Assembly (NCBI RefSeq): GCF_024158605.1
Contig: NZ_JAMZGM010000018.1
Span: 1 to 55,209 of the forward strand
Origin: Sebaldella sp. S0638
Lineage (GTDB): Bacteria > Fusobacteriota > Fusobacteriia > Fusobacteriales > Leptotrichiaceae
Length of the DNA stretch: 55,209 nt
Reading direction: 5' to 3'
Position 1 is the first letter of the stretch. Each line of letters opens with the position of its first letter. Of this stretch, positions 8,113-16,445 are shown in pieces. The translations under genes and the position numbers were made by a program. The notes beneath the pieces are model-generated. The model ran no database searches. It had not been told where the DNA came from and saw nothing but the letters and a program-made list of their open reading frames with translations.

Positions 8113-8312
8113 ATTTGTCAAAATATGTTTTAACTGACGGAAAAAAATATAATATAATAATTGATACCATCAGACCTGTATGTACTCTGTTAAAGCAATA
8201 TTTTTTTGTTAATATTACAGCAGTACCTATAATACATATCATTGCTGCTATCAATTATTTTACCATCTTTAGAATCATTTTATAATAGTTTTTTTCATTT
8301 TCATATATAAAT
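8111..8312 (-). other. intergenic region with a possible 43-codon gene remnant
   Basis: Minus strand 8242-8111 encodes a short peptide with a hydrophobic start (MICIIGTAVILTKKY) and a second hydrophobic stretch (LMVSIIILYFFPSV). It looks like the tail of a membrane protein. There is no ribosome binding site, and a stop codon lies just upstream in frame, so a decayed gene is more likely than a live one. Nothing else is seen in this stretch. Confidence 0.2.
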
Positions 8313-8355
8313 AAAAAAACGGTTTCCCCTTGTGGAAATGGAATCCGTTTTTTAT
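8313..8355 (-). terminator. terminator of the DUF1254 gene
   Basis: On the minus strand, ACGGATTCC pairs with GGAAACCGT, followed by seven T (the A run at 8313-8319). Confidence 0.75.
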
Positions 8356-8369
8356 ACTTATCTCATAAT

Positions 8370-9731
8370 TTAACTATTCACTTTTTGTATCACAGGAGGA
8401 AACCAAGTCCCGTTCTTTACCGGCTCTTTTGGAACATACAAACGAAAGTTCAGTATAAATTCCCGTCCTTTTTCTGTTGGAATCCAGTTCTTCTGAAAAG
8501 CACCTTTAGGAAGTTCCGGACCAATCCAGACAGTTAATGAACCATCTTTGTTTTTCTGCACTCCTGTTATATTATTTAAACCGTATTTATTCAAGGCATT
8601 TTTAGCTACATGATAATCCGGTTTATTATAAAGTGTTATTGACCAAAATGCTTCAGCCATTGAATCCGGCAATGATTCTTTTGGAAATACTATTTTATAC
8701 GTATTGTTTCCGTTTAGCAGCTGACCTGTATCCACATCTTTCATCCCGCCGAAATAAATTACTTCATTTGTTGTATTTCCCCAAGTTCCGGCATAATTCA
8801 CTATATCACGAAGGATAATATCATTTCCAAACTCACCTGCTCCATAAGTAACAACCCATCCGTTTTTCTCCACTCCAAAACCATTTGTTTTTTCTATAAA
8901 TTTAGGAATTGCCTTTGTTTCCAAAATGTTATCAATATATTTTTTATTTTCGGCAGAAGCTTTCATATAATCTGCTACTTTCTTAACTGTCTTCTGATAT
9001 TCAGATGCTTTAGGCATAGAATCCGGATATGATTTCAGCACCTCATCTGTTTTTGAGAATATTTCAGAACCTATCAGCTTTGAATTAGTAAAGTCGGGTA
9101 TACTAACCACAGGAGCTATTTTTATATTTGCCGGTACTTCTAAAGTAAACATTTTCTGTAATCTTACAGCTTCATCAGGCGTCCCTTTTAATTCTATACG
9201 CGCAAGCATTTTCACCTTGTTAAACGGAACCTCTATTTTCAAAGCATCTTTTGGAACATTTTTAGGATTCGTCCCTTTTAATACAATGGCGAGTTTCCCG
9301 TACGGATGATCAGGCGATGTTCTGTCGTTTATATTTGTCAGCACTTCACCCCACCCGTCTAAAAACTGTACTGTATAATAACGGTCTTTTATTTCAGGTA
9401 CATTTAAGATAACAGCATTATCTTTATCAACAGCTATCCATGACTCCATATACACCACATCCAGATTAGGATTGGCAAATTCCGATGACCCCGGTGAATT
9501 ATATTTTATTTTATTATAACCTAATTTTTCCACATTTACATCTTGGTTTTCCTGCCTTATTAATAAATATCTTCCCAGCATGTACAGATAACTGTCAGTT
9601 ATCTCATCCTCAGTGGGTTTAGCTGCGGCAAAACTTGGAATTACAAGTAAAAAAAGCATTCCCAGTGTAAAAATTTTTAAAATATTTTTTTTGATAAATC
9701 TTATCTGACTGCTAGAATCATTAATTTCCAT
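8370..9731 (-). CDS. secreted DUF1254/DUF1214 domain protein (paralog 1)
   Basis: A 453-residue exported protein. After a long basic N-region comes a hydrophobic signal (FTLGMLFLLVIPSFAAA, residues about 22-38). The mature part has the DUF1254 half (about 40-190) and the DUF1214 half (about 310-450), including NPNLDVVYMESWIAVD and FWSITLYNKPDYHVAKN. The family is widespread but its biochemical role is not firmly known; some members are annotated as membrane or cell-wall associated. AAGGAG precedes the ATG, and a good promoter and terminator make the gene monocistronic. It is clearly homologous to the gene at 35249-36607. Confidence 0.8.
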   Translation of the reverse strand: MEINDSSSQIRFIKKNILKIFTLGMLFLLVIPSFAAAKPTEDEITDSYLYMLGRYLLIRQENQDVNVEKLGYNKIKYNSPGSSEFANPNLDVVYMESWIAVDKDNAVILNVPEIKDRYYTVQFLDGWGEVLTNINDRTSPDHPYGKLAIVLKGTNPKNVPKDALKIEVPFNKVKMLARIELKGTPDEAVRLQKMFTLEVPANIKIAPVVSIPDFTNSKLIGSEIFSKTDEVLKSYPDSMPKASEYQKTVKKVADYMKASAENKKYIDNILETKAIPKFIEKTNGFGVEKNGWVVTYGAGEFGNDIILRDIVNYAGTWGNTTNEVIYFGGMKDVDTGQLLNGNNTYKIVFPKESLPDSMAEAFWSITLYNKPDYHVAKNALNKYGLNNITGVQKNKDGSLTVWIGPELPKGAFQKNWIPTEKGREFILNFRLYVPKEPVKNGTWFPPVIQKVNS

Positions 9732-9794
9732 AAATATTCTCCTTAAATAAAGTTATTTTATTCAGTTTCATTTTCATACACAAACATATAATTA

Positions 9795-9823
9795 TTTATA
9801 GCAAAATCATTTATTATTGTCAA
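9795..9823 (-). promoter_or_regulatory. promoter of DUF1254 paralog 1
   Basis: The -35 box TTGACA (9823-9818) and -10 box TATAAA (9800-9795) are 17 bases apart on the minus strand, about 60 bases before the ATG. Confidence 0.7.
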
Positions 9824-10161
9824 TTTATTTTATTAATTTTATTTTTAATAGAGATCTGTTTGATCAATAGTTATATGATGAGAATATCTGATTATAAAAT
9901 CCACATATTATTTTTGACATGTGTAAACTAAACTGCTGAAATAAAGACCGGATTCTGCTTTAGAGAAAATCCGGTCTTTAAAATTATTGTTATTCAAAAT
10001 GATATCTTTACTGAATTTTTCGCCAAAATTACCGTAAAACAAAAAGAAAACGATCATTTTTGTTTATTACCCAAATTTTATGTAAATTTTTGTAAAACAA
10101 ACATCGTTCCTCGATTTATTTTTTCTTTTAACCTGTTTAATATCAAATAGCAAAAGTCATA
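9824..10161. other. intergenic region with one strong hairpin
   Basis: No credible gene is seen. TAAAGACCGGATT (9942-9954) and AATCCGGTCTTTA (9968-9980) form a 13-bp stem with a short loop but no long T run. It is probably the 3' end signal of the GntR gene transcribed leftward from 10911. The rest is AT-rich and featureless. Confidence 0.5.
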
Positions 10162-10911
10162 CTATCTGTTCTTTTTTCTGCTTAATGATATCTTAAATTT
10201 TGAAATAAGACCCCGGTCTTTTGAAACAGAATACTCCACGGGATTATAATTTGCATCAAATGTTACTGTTTTGACAAGCTGGATGGCAGTTTCCGGAATA
10301 ATTTCCAGTGCTTTGGAATCCTCTTTAGTGGCATTTATTGCCGCGAAAGTTTTTTCCGCATAATTTACCTTTACGTTATAATATTTATACAATACATCAA
10401 ATAATGAATTACTGGAGAAATCAAATTTTTCCAGACCTGCCGCAAGACTCTTCGGAATATATGTCATAACCAGCTCCAAAGGAGATTCGTCTATATATCT
10501 CAGCCTTTCCAGCTTATAAAATTCTTTCTCGTTTTCTCCGAAAATATCTGCTAATTCATCATTGGATTTCACTATACTAAAGTCTATCAGCTTTGTTCTG
10601 CTGACCATACCCTTTCTTTGAGCTTCCTCGTCAAAACTTCTGAGCTCTGACAGATCCCAGTAGTCAGTCTTAGGCTTTGCTATAAGTGTTCCTACTCCGC
10701 GCTTTCTCGCCAGATAATTTTCCTGTACCAGTATTTCTATAGCTTGTCTTATTGTGGTTCTGCTCACGTTATACTCTTCCATCAGCTTAAATTCCGAAGG
10801 AAGATAATCACCCTCACATAAAATTCCCGAATTTATCTTCTCTTTCATATCATCCTTTACCTGTGCGTACAACGGAATATGACTTAATTTATCAATTCTA
10901 GGCTTATCCAT
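10162..10911 (-). CDS. GntR family regulator (UTRA type) of the polyol/PTS operon
   Basis: A 249-residue regulator. The winged helix covers residues about 8-75 (LPSEFKLMEEYNVSRTTIRQAIEIL, then RKRGVGTLIAKPK), followed by a UTRA effector domain to about 245. It is divergent from the ten-gene PTS/DhaKL/HPS operon. An 18-bp palindrome just after that operon's predicted transcription start is its likely operator, which fits repression lifted by a sugar phosphate. The start has AAAGGAAA about 9 bases upstream. The effector cannot be deduced. Confidence 0.9.
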   Translation of the reverse strand: MDKPRIDKLSHIPLYAQVKDDMKEKINSGILCEGDYLPSEFKLMEEYNVSRTTIRQAIEILVQENYLARKRGVGTLIAKPKTDYWDLSELRSFDEEAQRKGMVSRTKLIDFSIVKSNDELADIFGENEKEFYKLERLRYIDESPLELVMTYIPKSLAAGLEKFDFSSNSLFDVLYKYYNVKVNYAEKTFAAINATKEDSKALEIIPETAIQLVKTVTFDANYNPVEYSVSKDRGLISKFKISLSRKKNR

Positions 10912-11045
10912 TCGCTAATATTTCCTTTCGTAACATTTATTACTTACTTTCTTTCCCAATAGTGTAACAGGTATTTTCAAATAAATCAAGATATCGCATT
11001 TAACTTCTTTATTTAATCACTTTAGACATAAATCAAAGTTTTTCG

Positions 11046-11107
11046 TTGACATATATGAAAAATTATGCTAGCATAACATCAAAGACAGTATGACGTCATG
11101 ACGTCAT
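11046..11107 (+). promoter_or_regulatory. operon promoter and downstream palindromic operator
   Basis: The -35 box TTGACA (11046-11051) and -10 box TAGCAT (11069-11074) have a 17-base spacer. The palindrome ATGACGTCATGACGTCAT (11090-11107) is perfect over 18 bases and contains two overlapping TGACGTCA units. It lies about 10-26 bases after the expected start of transcription, a position suited to steric repression by the divergent GntR protein. Confidence 0.75.
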
Positions 11108-11138
11108 TATGTGTAAAATTTTAAGGAGGTATATTTTT

Positions 11139-11942
11139 ATGAGTAACACATGGCTGGATATGACTGGAAAAGTTATTATTGTCACTGGAGGAAGCATGGG
11201 AATCGGCCTGCATATAGTCGAAGATCTTCTTTCTGCCGGGGCAACAGTCGTAATTGCAGATAAGAGCAAAAATGATGAGCTTGCATCAAAAGAAAATGTT
11301 TTTCATTTTACATGTGATATTTCTAAAAAAATAGAAGTAGATTCTTTGATGGAGGAAACAGTAAAGAAATTTGGAAAAATTGACGGATTAGTAAACAATG
11401 CCGCTGTCCACGGCCCGCGACTCCTTGTAGATTATTACAATAATGACCCTGAACGCGAAGCAAGCGAGAAAGATTTCGATTTTATGGTGAGTGTTAATCT
11501 GAAAGGAGCTTTTTTTTGCTCACAGGCAGCTGCCCGTATTATGATTAGACAAAAGAGCGGAGTTATCGTAAACATAAGTTCTGAAGCCGGCAATGAAGGG
11601 TCTCTGGGACAAAGTATCTACTCAGCTACCAAAGGGGCTCTTAATGCATTTACTCTTTCATGGGCAAAGGAACTGGGAAGATTTAATATCAGAGTTATAG
11701 GCGTGGCACCGGGAATTAATGAGCCTACACCTATGGGTAATGCTGAGCATGTCGCGGAATTCGCATATGCACGCGGTGTAAAACCTTCTGATGTTTCTCC
11801 TGATTATGCTAAAACCCTTCCACTGGGAAGAGTGGGAAAACTGGATGAAATCGCTGATCTGGTGACATATCTTTTATCAGAGCGTTCATCATATATAACT
11901 GGTACAATTGTCAATGTTACAGGCGGAAAATCAAGAGGATAG
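11139..11942 (+). CDS. SDR family hexitol-6-phosphate dehydrogenase-like oxidoreductase
   Basis: A 267-residue classical short-chain dehydrogenase. The NAD(P) site TGGSMGIG is at residues 16-23, NNAA near 86-89, the catalytic serine near 147, and YxxxK at Y161/K165. The C-terminus (LLSERSSYITGTIVNVTGGKSRG) closely resembles sorbitol-6-phosphate 2-dehydrogenases of sorbitol/sorbose PTS operons, so oxidation of a hexitol phosphate to a ketose phosphate is the best guess. The start at 11139 is set by AAGGAGG; an ATG at 11109 overlaps the operator. It is the first gene of the operon, 28 bases before EIIA. Confidence 0.8.
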   Translation: MSNTWLDMTGKVIIVTGGSMGIGLHIVEDLLSAGATVVIADKSKNDELASKENVFHFTCDISKKIEVDSLMEETVKKFGKIDGLVNNAAVHGPRLLVDYYNNDPEREASEKDFDFMVSVNLKGAFFCSQAAARIMIRQKSGVIVNISSEAGNEGSLGQSIYSATKGALNAFTLSWAKELGRFNIRVIGVAPGINEPTPMGNAEHVAEFAYARGVKPSDVSPDYAKTLPLGRVGKLDEIADLVTYLLSERSSYITGTIVNVTGGKSRG

Positions 11943-11969
11943 TTGTTTTATTAAGATTGGAGGAGATTT

Positions 11970-12401
11970 ATGAATACTTATCCCTGGATAATTATTATGA
12001 CACACGGGAACTTCGGAGCCGAATTAAAAAAGAGTGCCGAACTGGTCTTAGGTCCGCTTAAAGATGTTTACTGCCTTTCATTAAACGAAGGTGTAGACCC
12101 TATGGAACTTTCCGAAGAACTCGCCGGAATCCTTGAAAAAGCTCCGGATAACACAATCATCTTAACAGATTTATATGGCGGGACTCCGTCCAATGTTGCT
12201 GCCATATATGCAGCAAGAAAGGATTATACAGTAATCAGCGGTGTTAATTTTCCTATTCTTATCGAAGCCGAAATGAGCAGAACTCCAGAAGAATGTGAAG
12301 ATTCCGACAACTGCGGTACTACAGCCGAAAGATTAATTTCTGCAGGAACCGCAGGCATATCAGATATAAGAAAAATTATGGAGGAGATGAGGAAAAAATG
12401 A
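11970..12401 (+). CDS. PTS mannose-family EIIA
   Basis: A 143-residue cytoplasmic EIIA of the mannose/fructose/sorbose family. The phosphorylated histidine is H12 in IMTHGNFG, and the family motif LTDLYGGTPSN is near residues 66-76. It accepts phosphate from HPr and passes it to the EIIB encoded next, whose start overlaps its stop by four bases. The motif GGTPSN separates it from the related DhaM domain, which matters here because DhaK and DhaL are in the same operon. A GGAGG-type site precedes the ATG. Confidence 0.92.
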   Translation: MNTYPWIIIMTHGNFGAELKKSAELVLGPLKDVYCLSLNEGVDPMELSEELAGILEKAPDNTIILTDLYGGTPSNVAAIYAARKDYTVISGVNFPILIEAEMSRTPEECEDSDNCGTTAERLISAGTAGISDIRKIMEEMRKK

Positions 12402-12892
12402 TAGACGGTATTAAGCTGGTTCGTGTTGATTTCAGACTCATTCACGGACAGGTAATCACAAAATGGAGCAATACTATCTCTGCTAAAGAAATAGTTGTAG
12501 TTAATGATCAGCTATCTAAAGATGAATATATGGCTGAAATATATATCATGGCTGCACCGCCCGGTATGAAAGTCCATGTTCTTTCTATAAACGATTTTGT
12601 TGCAAAGGCAAAAGAAGGCACATATGCATCTGGAAATATACTGGTTCTTTTCAAAAATATCAAAGATTCAAAAGATGTGGTAGAGCTGGGAATTCCTTTT
12701 AAACAGGTTCAGATAGGCGGACTTGGAAGCGGAAACGGAAGAACCTCTGTGGTGAAAGGTATTTCCATTGATATGGAAGATGTGGAAAATCTGGCTTTTA
12801 TTCAAAATTCAGGAGCTGAAGTTTCATTTCAGGTAACTCCTGAGGAACAAAAATTATCATTAGAAAAAGCTTCTAAGAAAGTGAGGGGATAA
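12398..12892 (+). CDS. PTS mannose-family EIIB
   Basis: A 164-residue EIIB with the active-site histidine H16 in RVDFRLIHGQV. It takes phosphate from EIIA and transfers it to the sugar during transport through EIIC/EIID. The length matches single-domain EIIB proteins of this family. The ATG overlaps the end of EIIA (ATGA), implying translational coupling, and EIIC starts one base after its stop. Confidence 0.92.
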   Translation: MIDGIKLVRVDFRLIHGQVITKWSNTISAKEIVVVNDQLSKDEYMAEIYIMAAPPGMKVHVLSINDFVAKAKEGTYASGNILVLFKNIKDSKDVVELGIPFKQVQIGGLGSGNGRTSVVKGISIDMEDVENLAFIQNSGAEVSFQVTPEEQKLSLEKASKKVRG

Positions 12893-12893
12893 T

Positions 12894-13634
12894 ATGTTAA
12901 TAGTAAGTATTTTTACAGGAATTTATTATTGGATTATGAAAACCGACGTGGGATATGCTATTACCCATGCAATACGTCAGCCGCTGTTCTCTGCCCTTTT
13001 AATAGGACTCATCATGGGTGATGTGAAACAGGCCGTTATTATCGGAGCTGCTGTACAGATTTTATATATTGGTTTAGTGGCTGCGGGATCAAATCTCCCG
13101 GCTGATGACTGTCTCGCCGGACTTATTGCAATACCTATTGCTTTGAGATCAGGTCTTTCTCCTGAGCTGGCTATAGCTATTGCTGTTCCTGTGGGTGTAA
13201 TGGGTGTTTTCGTTGACCAGCTTAGAAAAACAATTAATGTAATTTTTGTTCATATGGCTGATAAGTATGCTGAAGAGGGAAACACAAGACAAATTACTCT
13301 GTGTAATGTTTTATACCCTACTTTATTAAGCTTTTTCATGCGTTTTCCCATACCTTTTCTTGCTAACTTATACGGGGCAGATGCGGTGAAATCTTTTATG
13401 GATACAGTACCACAATGGATTATCCATGGTTTCAGCGTAGCAGGAGGACTTCTTCCGGCTCTGGGGTTTGCACTTACTATGTTTGTAATAGGAAGAAAAG
13501 AACTGCTTCCTTGGTTTTTTATAGGATATTTTATGATAAGATTCAGCGGAATGCCTGTAATAGGGGCTGCAATCTTTGGATTATGCGCTGTTCTTCTGAT
13601 TACTATGTATAAAAGAAAAAGTGAGGAGGCTTAA
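12894..13634 (+). CDS. PTS mannose/sorbose-family EIIC
   Basis: A 246-residue inner-membrane permease with about seven hydrophobic segments and the family signatures QPLFSALLIGLIMGDVKQA, VQILYIGLVAAGSNLPAD and a GLLPALGFALTM loop. With EIID it forms the translocation channel. The gene starts one base after EIIB and is followed by EIID after two bases. Substrate specificity lies in EIIC/EIID but cannot be read here. Confidence 0.92.
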   Translation: MLIVSIFTGIYYWIMKTDVGYAITHAIRQPLFSALLIGLIMGDVKQAVIIGAAVQILYIGLVAAGSNLPADDCLAGLIAIPIALRSGLSPELAIAIAVPVGVMGVFVDQLRKTINVIFVHMADKYAEEGNTRQITLCNVLYPTLLSFFMRFPIPFLANLYGADAVKSFMDTVPQWIIHGFSVAGGLLPALGFALTMFVIGRKELLPWFFIGYFMIRFSGMPVIGAAIFGLCAVLLITMYKRKSEEA

Positions 13635-13636
13635 TT

Positions 13637-14464
13637 ATGGAAAATAATGAAGAAAAAAAATTAATTACCGTGAAAGATGTAAGAAGCCACTGGCTTAGAT
13701 ACTATATGACATGCGAAATGGGGATTTCTTATGAACGTCTTCAGGCTGTGGGTCTTTGTTCAGCTCTGGTTCCTGTTTTGAAAAAGCTTTATCCTAATAA
13801 GGAAGATCTTTCAAAAGCTCTTCAGAGACACCTTGTATTTTATAATACAGAAGCTGTTTTTGGTTCACTTATAAACGGGATTGTAATTGCCATGGAAGAG
13901 CAGAAAGCAAATGGGGAGCCTATTGAGGATGAAACAATTACCAGTCTTAAGACAGGTCTTATGGGACCTCTTGCCGGTATTGGCGATTCTATTGACTGGG
14001 CTACCTTAAAACCGATTATTTTCGCACTTGCAGCTACTCTGTCTGCTACGGGAAATCCAATAGGATGCTTTGTCCTTCTGGCTCTGCCGGTAATTCAGAT
14101 AGCTATCGGGCTGAATCTTTCAGTTTATGGTTATAAAACAGGACGTTCGTCTATCAGAGATATATTAAATTCAGGTCATATAAAAGAATTGATCCTTGGT
14201 GCAAGTACACTCGGACTATTTATGATGGGAGCTTTATCTTCTACATATGTGAAACTTACTTCTCCCCTTGTTATCAATTTCGGAAACGGAAATGAACCGT
14301 TTGTGCTGCAGAATGTAATTGACGGGATTGTACCCGGACTGCTTCCTCTTGCAGCAGTTTTAGGAATCTACTGGTGGCTGAATAATAAAAATCAGAAAAT
14401 GATTATGATTATGATAGTTATACTGGCAGTTTCACTTATAGGTGCAATTACAGGACTTCTTTAA
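13637..14464 (+). CDS. PTS mannose-family EIID
   Basis: A 275-residue EIID. Typical features are the N-terminal ITVKDVRSHWLRYYMTCEMGISYERLQ, the internal LKTGLMGPLAGIGDSIDW, and C-terminal hydrophobic segments ending at the membrane. It pairs with EIIC. The start follows GTGAGGAGG. A 138-base gap with a hairpin separates it from the next gene, so metabolic genes downstream may be expressed at a different level from the transporter. Confidence 0.92.
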   Translation: MENNEEKKLITVKDVRSHWLRYYMTCEMGISYERLQAVGLCSALVPVLKKLYPNKEDLSKALQRHLVFYNTEAVFGSLINGIVIAMEEQKANGEPIEDETITSLKTGLMGPLAGIGDSIDWATLKPIIFALAATLSATGNPIGCFVLLALPVIQIAIGLNLSVYGYKTGRSSIRDILNSGHIKELILGASTLGLFMMGALSSTYVKLTSPLVINFGNGNEPFVLQNVIDGIVPGLLPLAAVLGIYWWLNNKNQKMIMIMIVILAVSLIGAITGLL

Positions 14465-14498
14465 AAACAGAAACTTCTTAATATATCAATATTCCACT

Positions 14499-14549
14499 AA
14501 AAGACCCTGAAATACTTTTCAGATAATCTTTCAGATAACAGGGTCTTAA
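14499..14549 (+). other. intra-operon hairpin between EIID and the MtlD-like gene
   Basis: AAGACCCTG (14501-14509) pairs with CAGGGTCTT (14539-14547). The loop contains two copies of TTCAGATAA (14518-14526 and 14530-14538). No T run follows, so an RNA-processing or stability element fits better than a full terminator. Confidence 0.5.
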
Positions 14550-14601
14550 TAATAAAGAAAGGTAATAGCAATGCCATATTGTTATTAATAAGGTTATTTT
14601 T

Positions 14602-15795
14602 ATGAAAAAAGCAGTACATTTTGGTGCAGGAAGTATCGGGAGAGGATTTATCGGCGATCTGCTGCATGATACAGGTTATGAAATAGTTCTGGTTGATATA
14701 GATAAAAATATAGTAGAGCAAATAAATAAAACAAACTCTTATGACCTTTATATTATTGAAGAAAATTATAAAAAGAAAACAATCACTAATGTAAAAGCTG
14801 TTTTACTCACTGATACCGGAAAAATCGCTGATGAAATAACAGGAGCAGATCTGGTCACTGTTTCTGTATGGGTGGATAATCTTCCCGGAGTTGCTGTTCC
14901 GCTTTTAGAAGGGCTGAAAAAAAGATACGGTAAAAATGCTGAAAGGCTGAATGTTCTTACTTGTGAAAATGCAATTCATAACGGCTCTATTCTGAGAAAT
15001 GAGGTATTAAAACTGGATGCCGCATTTACAGAGAATATGCTGGATAAAACAGCTGCATTTCCTGATACTGCTGTAGAGCGTATGGTTCTTGCCTCGGAAA
15101 GGAACGGCGTCAGAAGTGTGGATATAGGTCTGGAACATGAACTTGTTATTGAAAAAACCAAACTGGCAGATCCTGAATCAAAGCCTGTAAAAGGCGCTGT
15201 ATATACTGAAAACATGGATAAATATATAGAGAGAAAACTGTTTATTATAAACGGCGGACATGCATGGGCAGGATATATGGGGCATGTATCCGGTTTTACA
15301 ACTATGCAGGAAGTATTTCAAAATGAGACTTTTACTTCATCTGTAAAAGAAGTAATGCAGGAAATCGGAACTCTTATTGCTCAAAAATATAATTTTTCCA
15401 CAAAAGAACTAGATGATTACATTGATTTTGTTATTAACAGATTCAAAACTCCGGGTATTACAGATTATATAAGCAGAGTTTCAAGAAATCCCATTAGAAA
15501 ACTAAAAGCAGGTGAAAGACTCACAGGCCCTTGTGTACAATGTGAAGAAAGAGGTCTGAAAAACAACAGACTGATTCAGGGTATTGCAGCAGCATTTTTA
15601 TATGATATGCCCGAAGATCAGCAAAGTGTGGAATTACAGGCACATATAAAAGAACACGGCATTGAAGAATCTGTGAGCTTTTATACAAGTATTCCTGCTG
15701 GTTCTGAACTTCACCAAAAAATAGTAGAAAATTACAAAATATTAAGTGAAAAAAAGAAACTCTCAGGTAATGTATCCGCGGGAGGTATCTTATGA
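14602..15795 (+). CDS. mannitol-1-phosphate 5-dehydrogenase family protein
   Basis: A 397-residue polyol-specific long-chain dehydrogenase. The NAD site is HFGAGSIGRGFIGDLL (residues 6-21), CENAIHNG follows near 121-128, and the catalytic lysine region is ERKLFIINGGHAW (K212). E. coli MtlD is 382 residues with the equivalent ERKLF...GHA motif. It would oxidise a hexitol phosphate to a ketohexose phosphate. A second dehydrogenase is already present in the operon (the SDR), so the true substrate may be a different polyol phosphate. Its stop overlaps the DhaL start (ATGA). Confidence 0.8.
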   Translation: MKKAVHFGAGSIGRGFIGDLLHDTGYEIVLVDIDKNIVEQINKTNSYDLYIIEENYKKKTITNVKAVLLTDTGKIADEITGADLVTVSVWVDNLPGVAVPLLEGLKKRYGKNAERLNVLTCENAIHNGSILRNEVLKLDAAFTENMLDKTAAFPDTAVERMVLASERNGVRSVDIGLEHELVIEKTKLADPESKPVKGAVYTENMDKYIERKLFIINGGHAWAGYMGHVSGFTTMQEVFQNETFTSSVKEVMQEIGTLIAQKYNFSTKELDDYIDFVINRFKTPGITDYISRVSRNPIRKLKAGERLTGPCVQCEERGLKNNRLIQGIAAAFLYDMPEDQQSVELQAHIKEHGIEESVSFYTSIPAGSELHQKIVENYKILSEKKKLSGNVSAGGIL

Positions 15796-16436
15796 CATTT
15801 TCAAACATTGAAGGAATCAAAATAGTATACAGTGTAATCAATGCCATAAAATCCAACCGTGAATATCTCAGTGAAATTGACGGTGCTGCCGGCGATGGTG
15901 ATCACGGAATAAATATGAGCAAAGGTTTTTCAATTGCTGAAGAAGAAATAAAAAGCAGAGAGTCGGCTTCGATGAGTGAAGGCTTTCTGATAATAAGCGA
16001 TGTACTTGTGAGTAAAATAGGCGGTTCAATGGGTCCGTTATACGGAAATTTTTTCCGAGGTTTATATGCTGCTTCAAGAAAGTCAGAAACAATTGATAAA
16101 AATATTATGTTATCAATGCTTGAAAAGGCATGTTCGAATCTTTCCGCACTAACTGATGCAAAACCGGGGGATAAAACATTAATTGATGTTTTGGTTCCTG
16201 CTGTTCTGGCTTATAAAAAATCTGTCGAGCAGAACTGTGATTTCAAAACTTGTCTTGAAAATATGATGTCAGAAGCCGAAAAAGGACTTGAGTCTACTAA
16301 AGACATGATTGCAAAATTAGGAAGAAGCAGCAGACTCGGTGAACGTTCACGGGGACATCTGGATGCCGGTGCGGCATCATGCTGTATTATTTTACGGGCA
16401 ATTACTGATACTGCTGTAGAATTACTGAATAAATAG
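15792..16436 (+). CDS. DhaL-like nucleotide-binding subunit of a dihydroxyacetone-type kinase
   Basis: A 214-residue all-helical DhaL domain. The Mg-nucleotide loop IDGAAGDGDHGINM supplies aspartates D30, D35 and D37; GGSMGPLYG, PGDKTLIDVLVPA and the C-terminal GRSSRLGERSRGHLDAGAAS are all typical. With DhaK it phosphorylates dihydroxyacetone or a related small ketose. In PTS-type enzymes the bound ADP is recharged by DhaM; no DhaM is in the window, so the pair may use ATP directly, as tetrulose kinases of this family do, or borrow a phosphodonor. GGGAGG precedes the start. Confidence 0.85.
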   Translation: MTFSNIEGIKIVYSVINAIKSNREYLSEIDGAAGDGDHGINMSKGFSIAEEEIKSRESASMSEGFLIISDVLVSKIGGSMGPLYGNFFRGLYAASRKSETIDKNIMLSMLEKACSNLSALTDAKPGDKTLIDVLVPAVLAYKKSVEQNCDFKTCLENMMSEAEKGLESTKDMIAKLGRSSRLGERSRGHLDAGAASCCIILRAITDTAVELLNK

Positions 16437-16445
16437 GAGGTTGAA

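Noticed and set aside
9942-9980. 13-bp stem as a riboswitch or small RNA
   Set aside because: It is a simple hairpin at the 3' side of a gene with no conserved core; an end-of-transcript structure is enough.
11970-12401. EIIA as the missing DhaM of the kinase
   Set aside because: The motif GGTPSN is that of mannose-family EIIA proteins, and it is coupled by overlap to EIIB. A secondary role in DhaL recharging stays possible and is noted as a finding.
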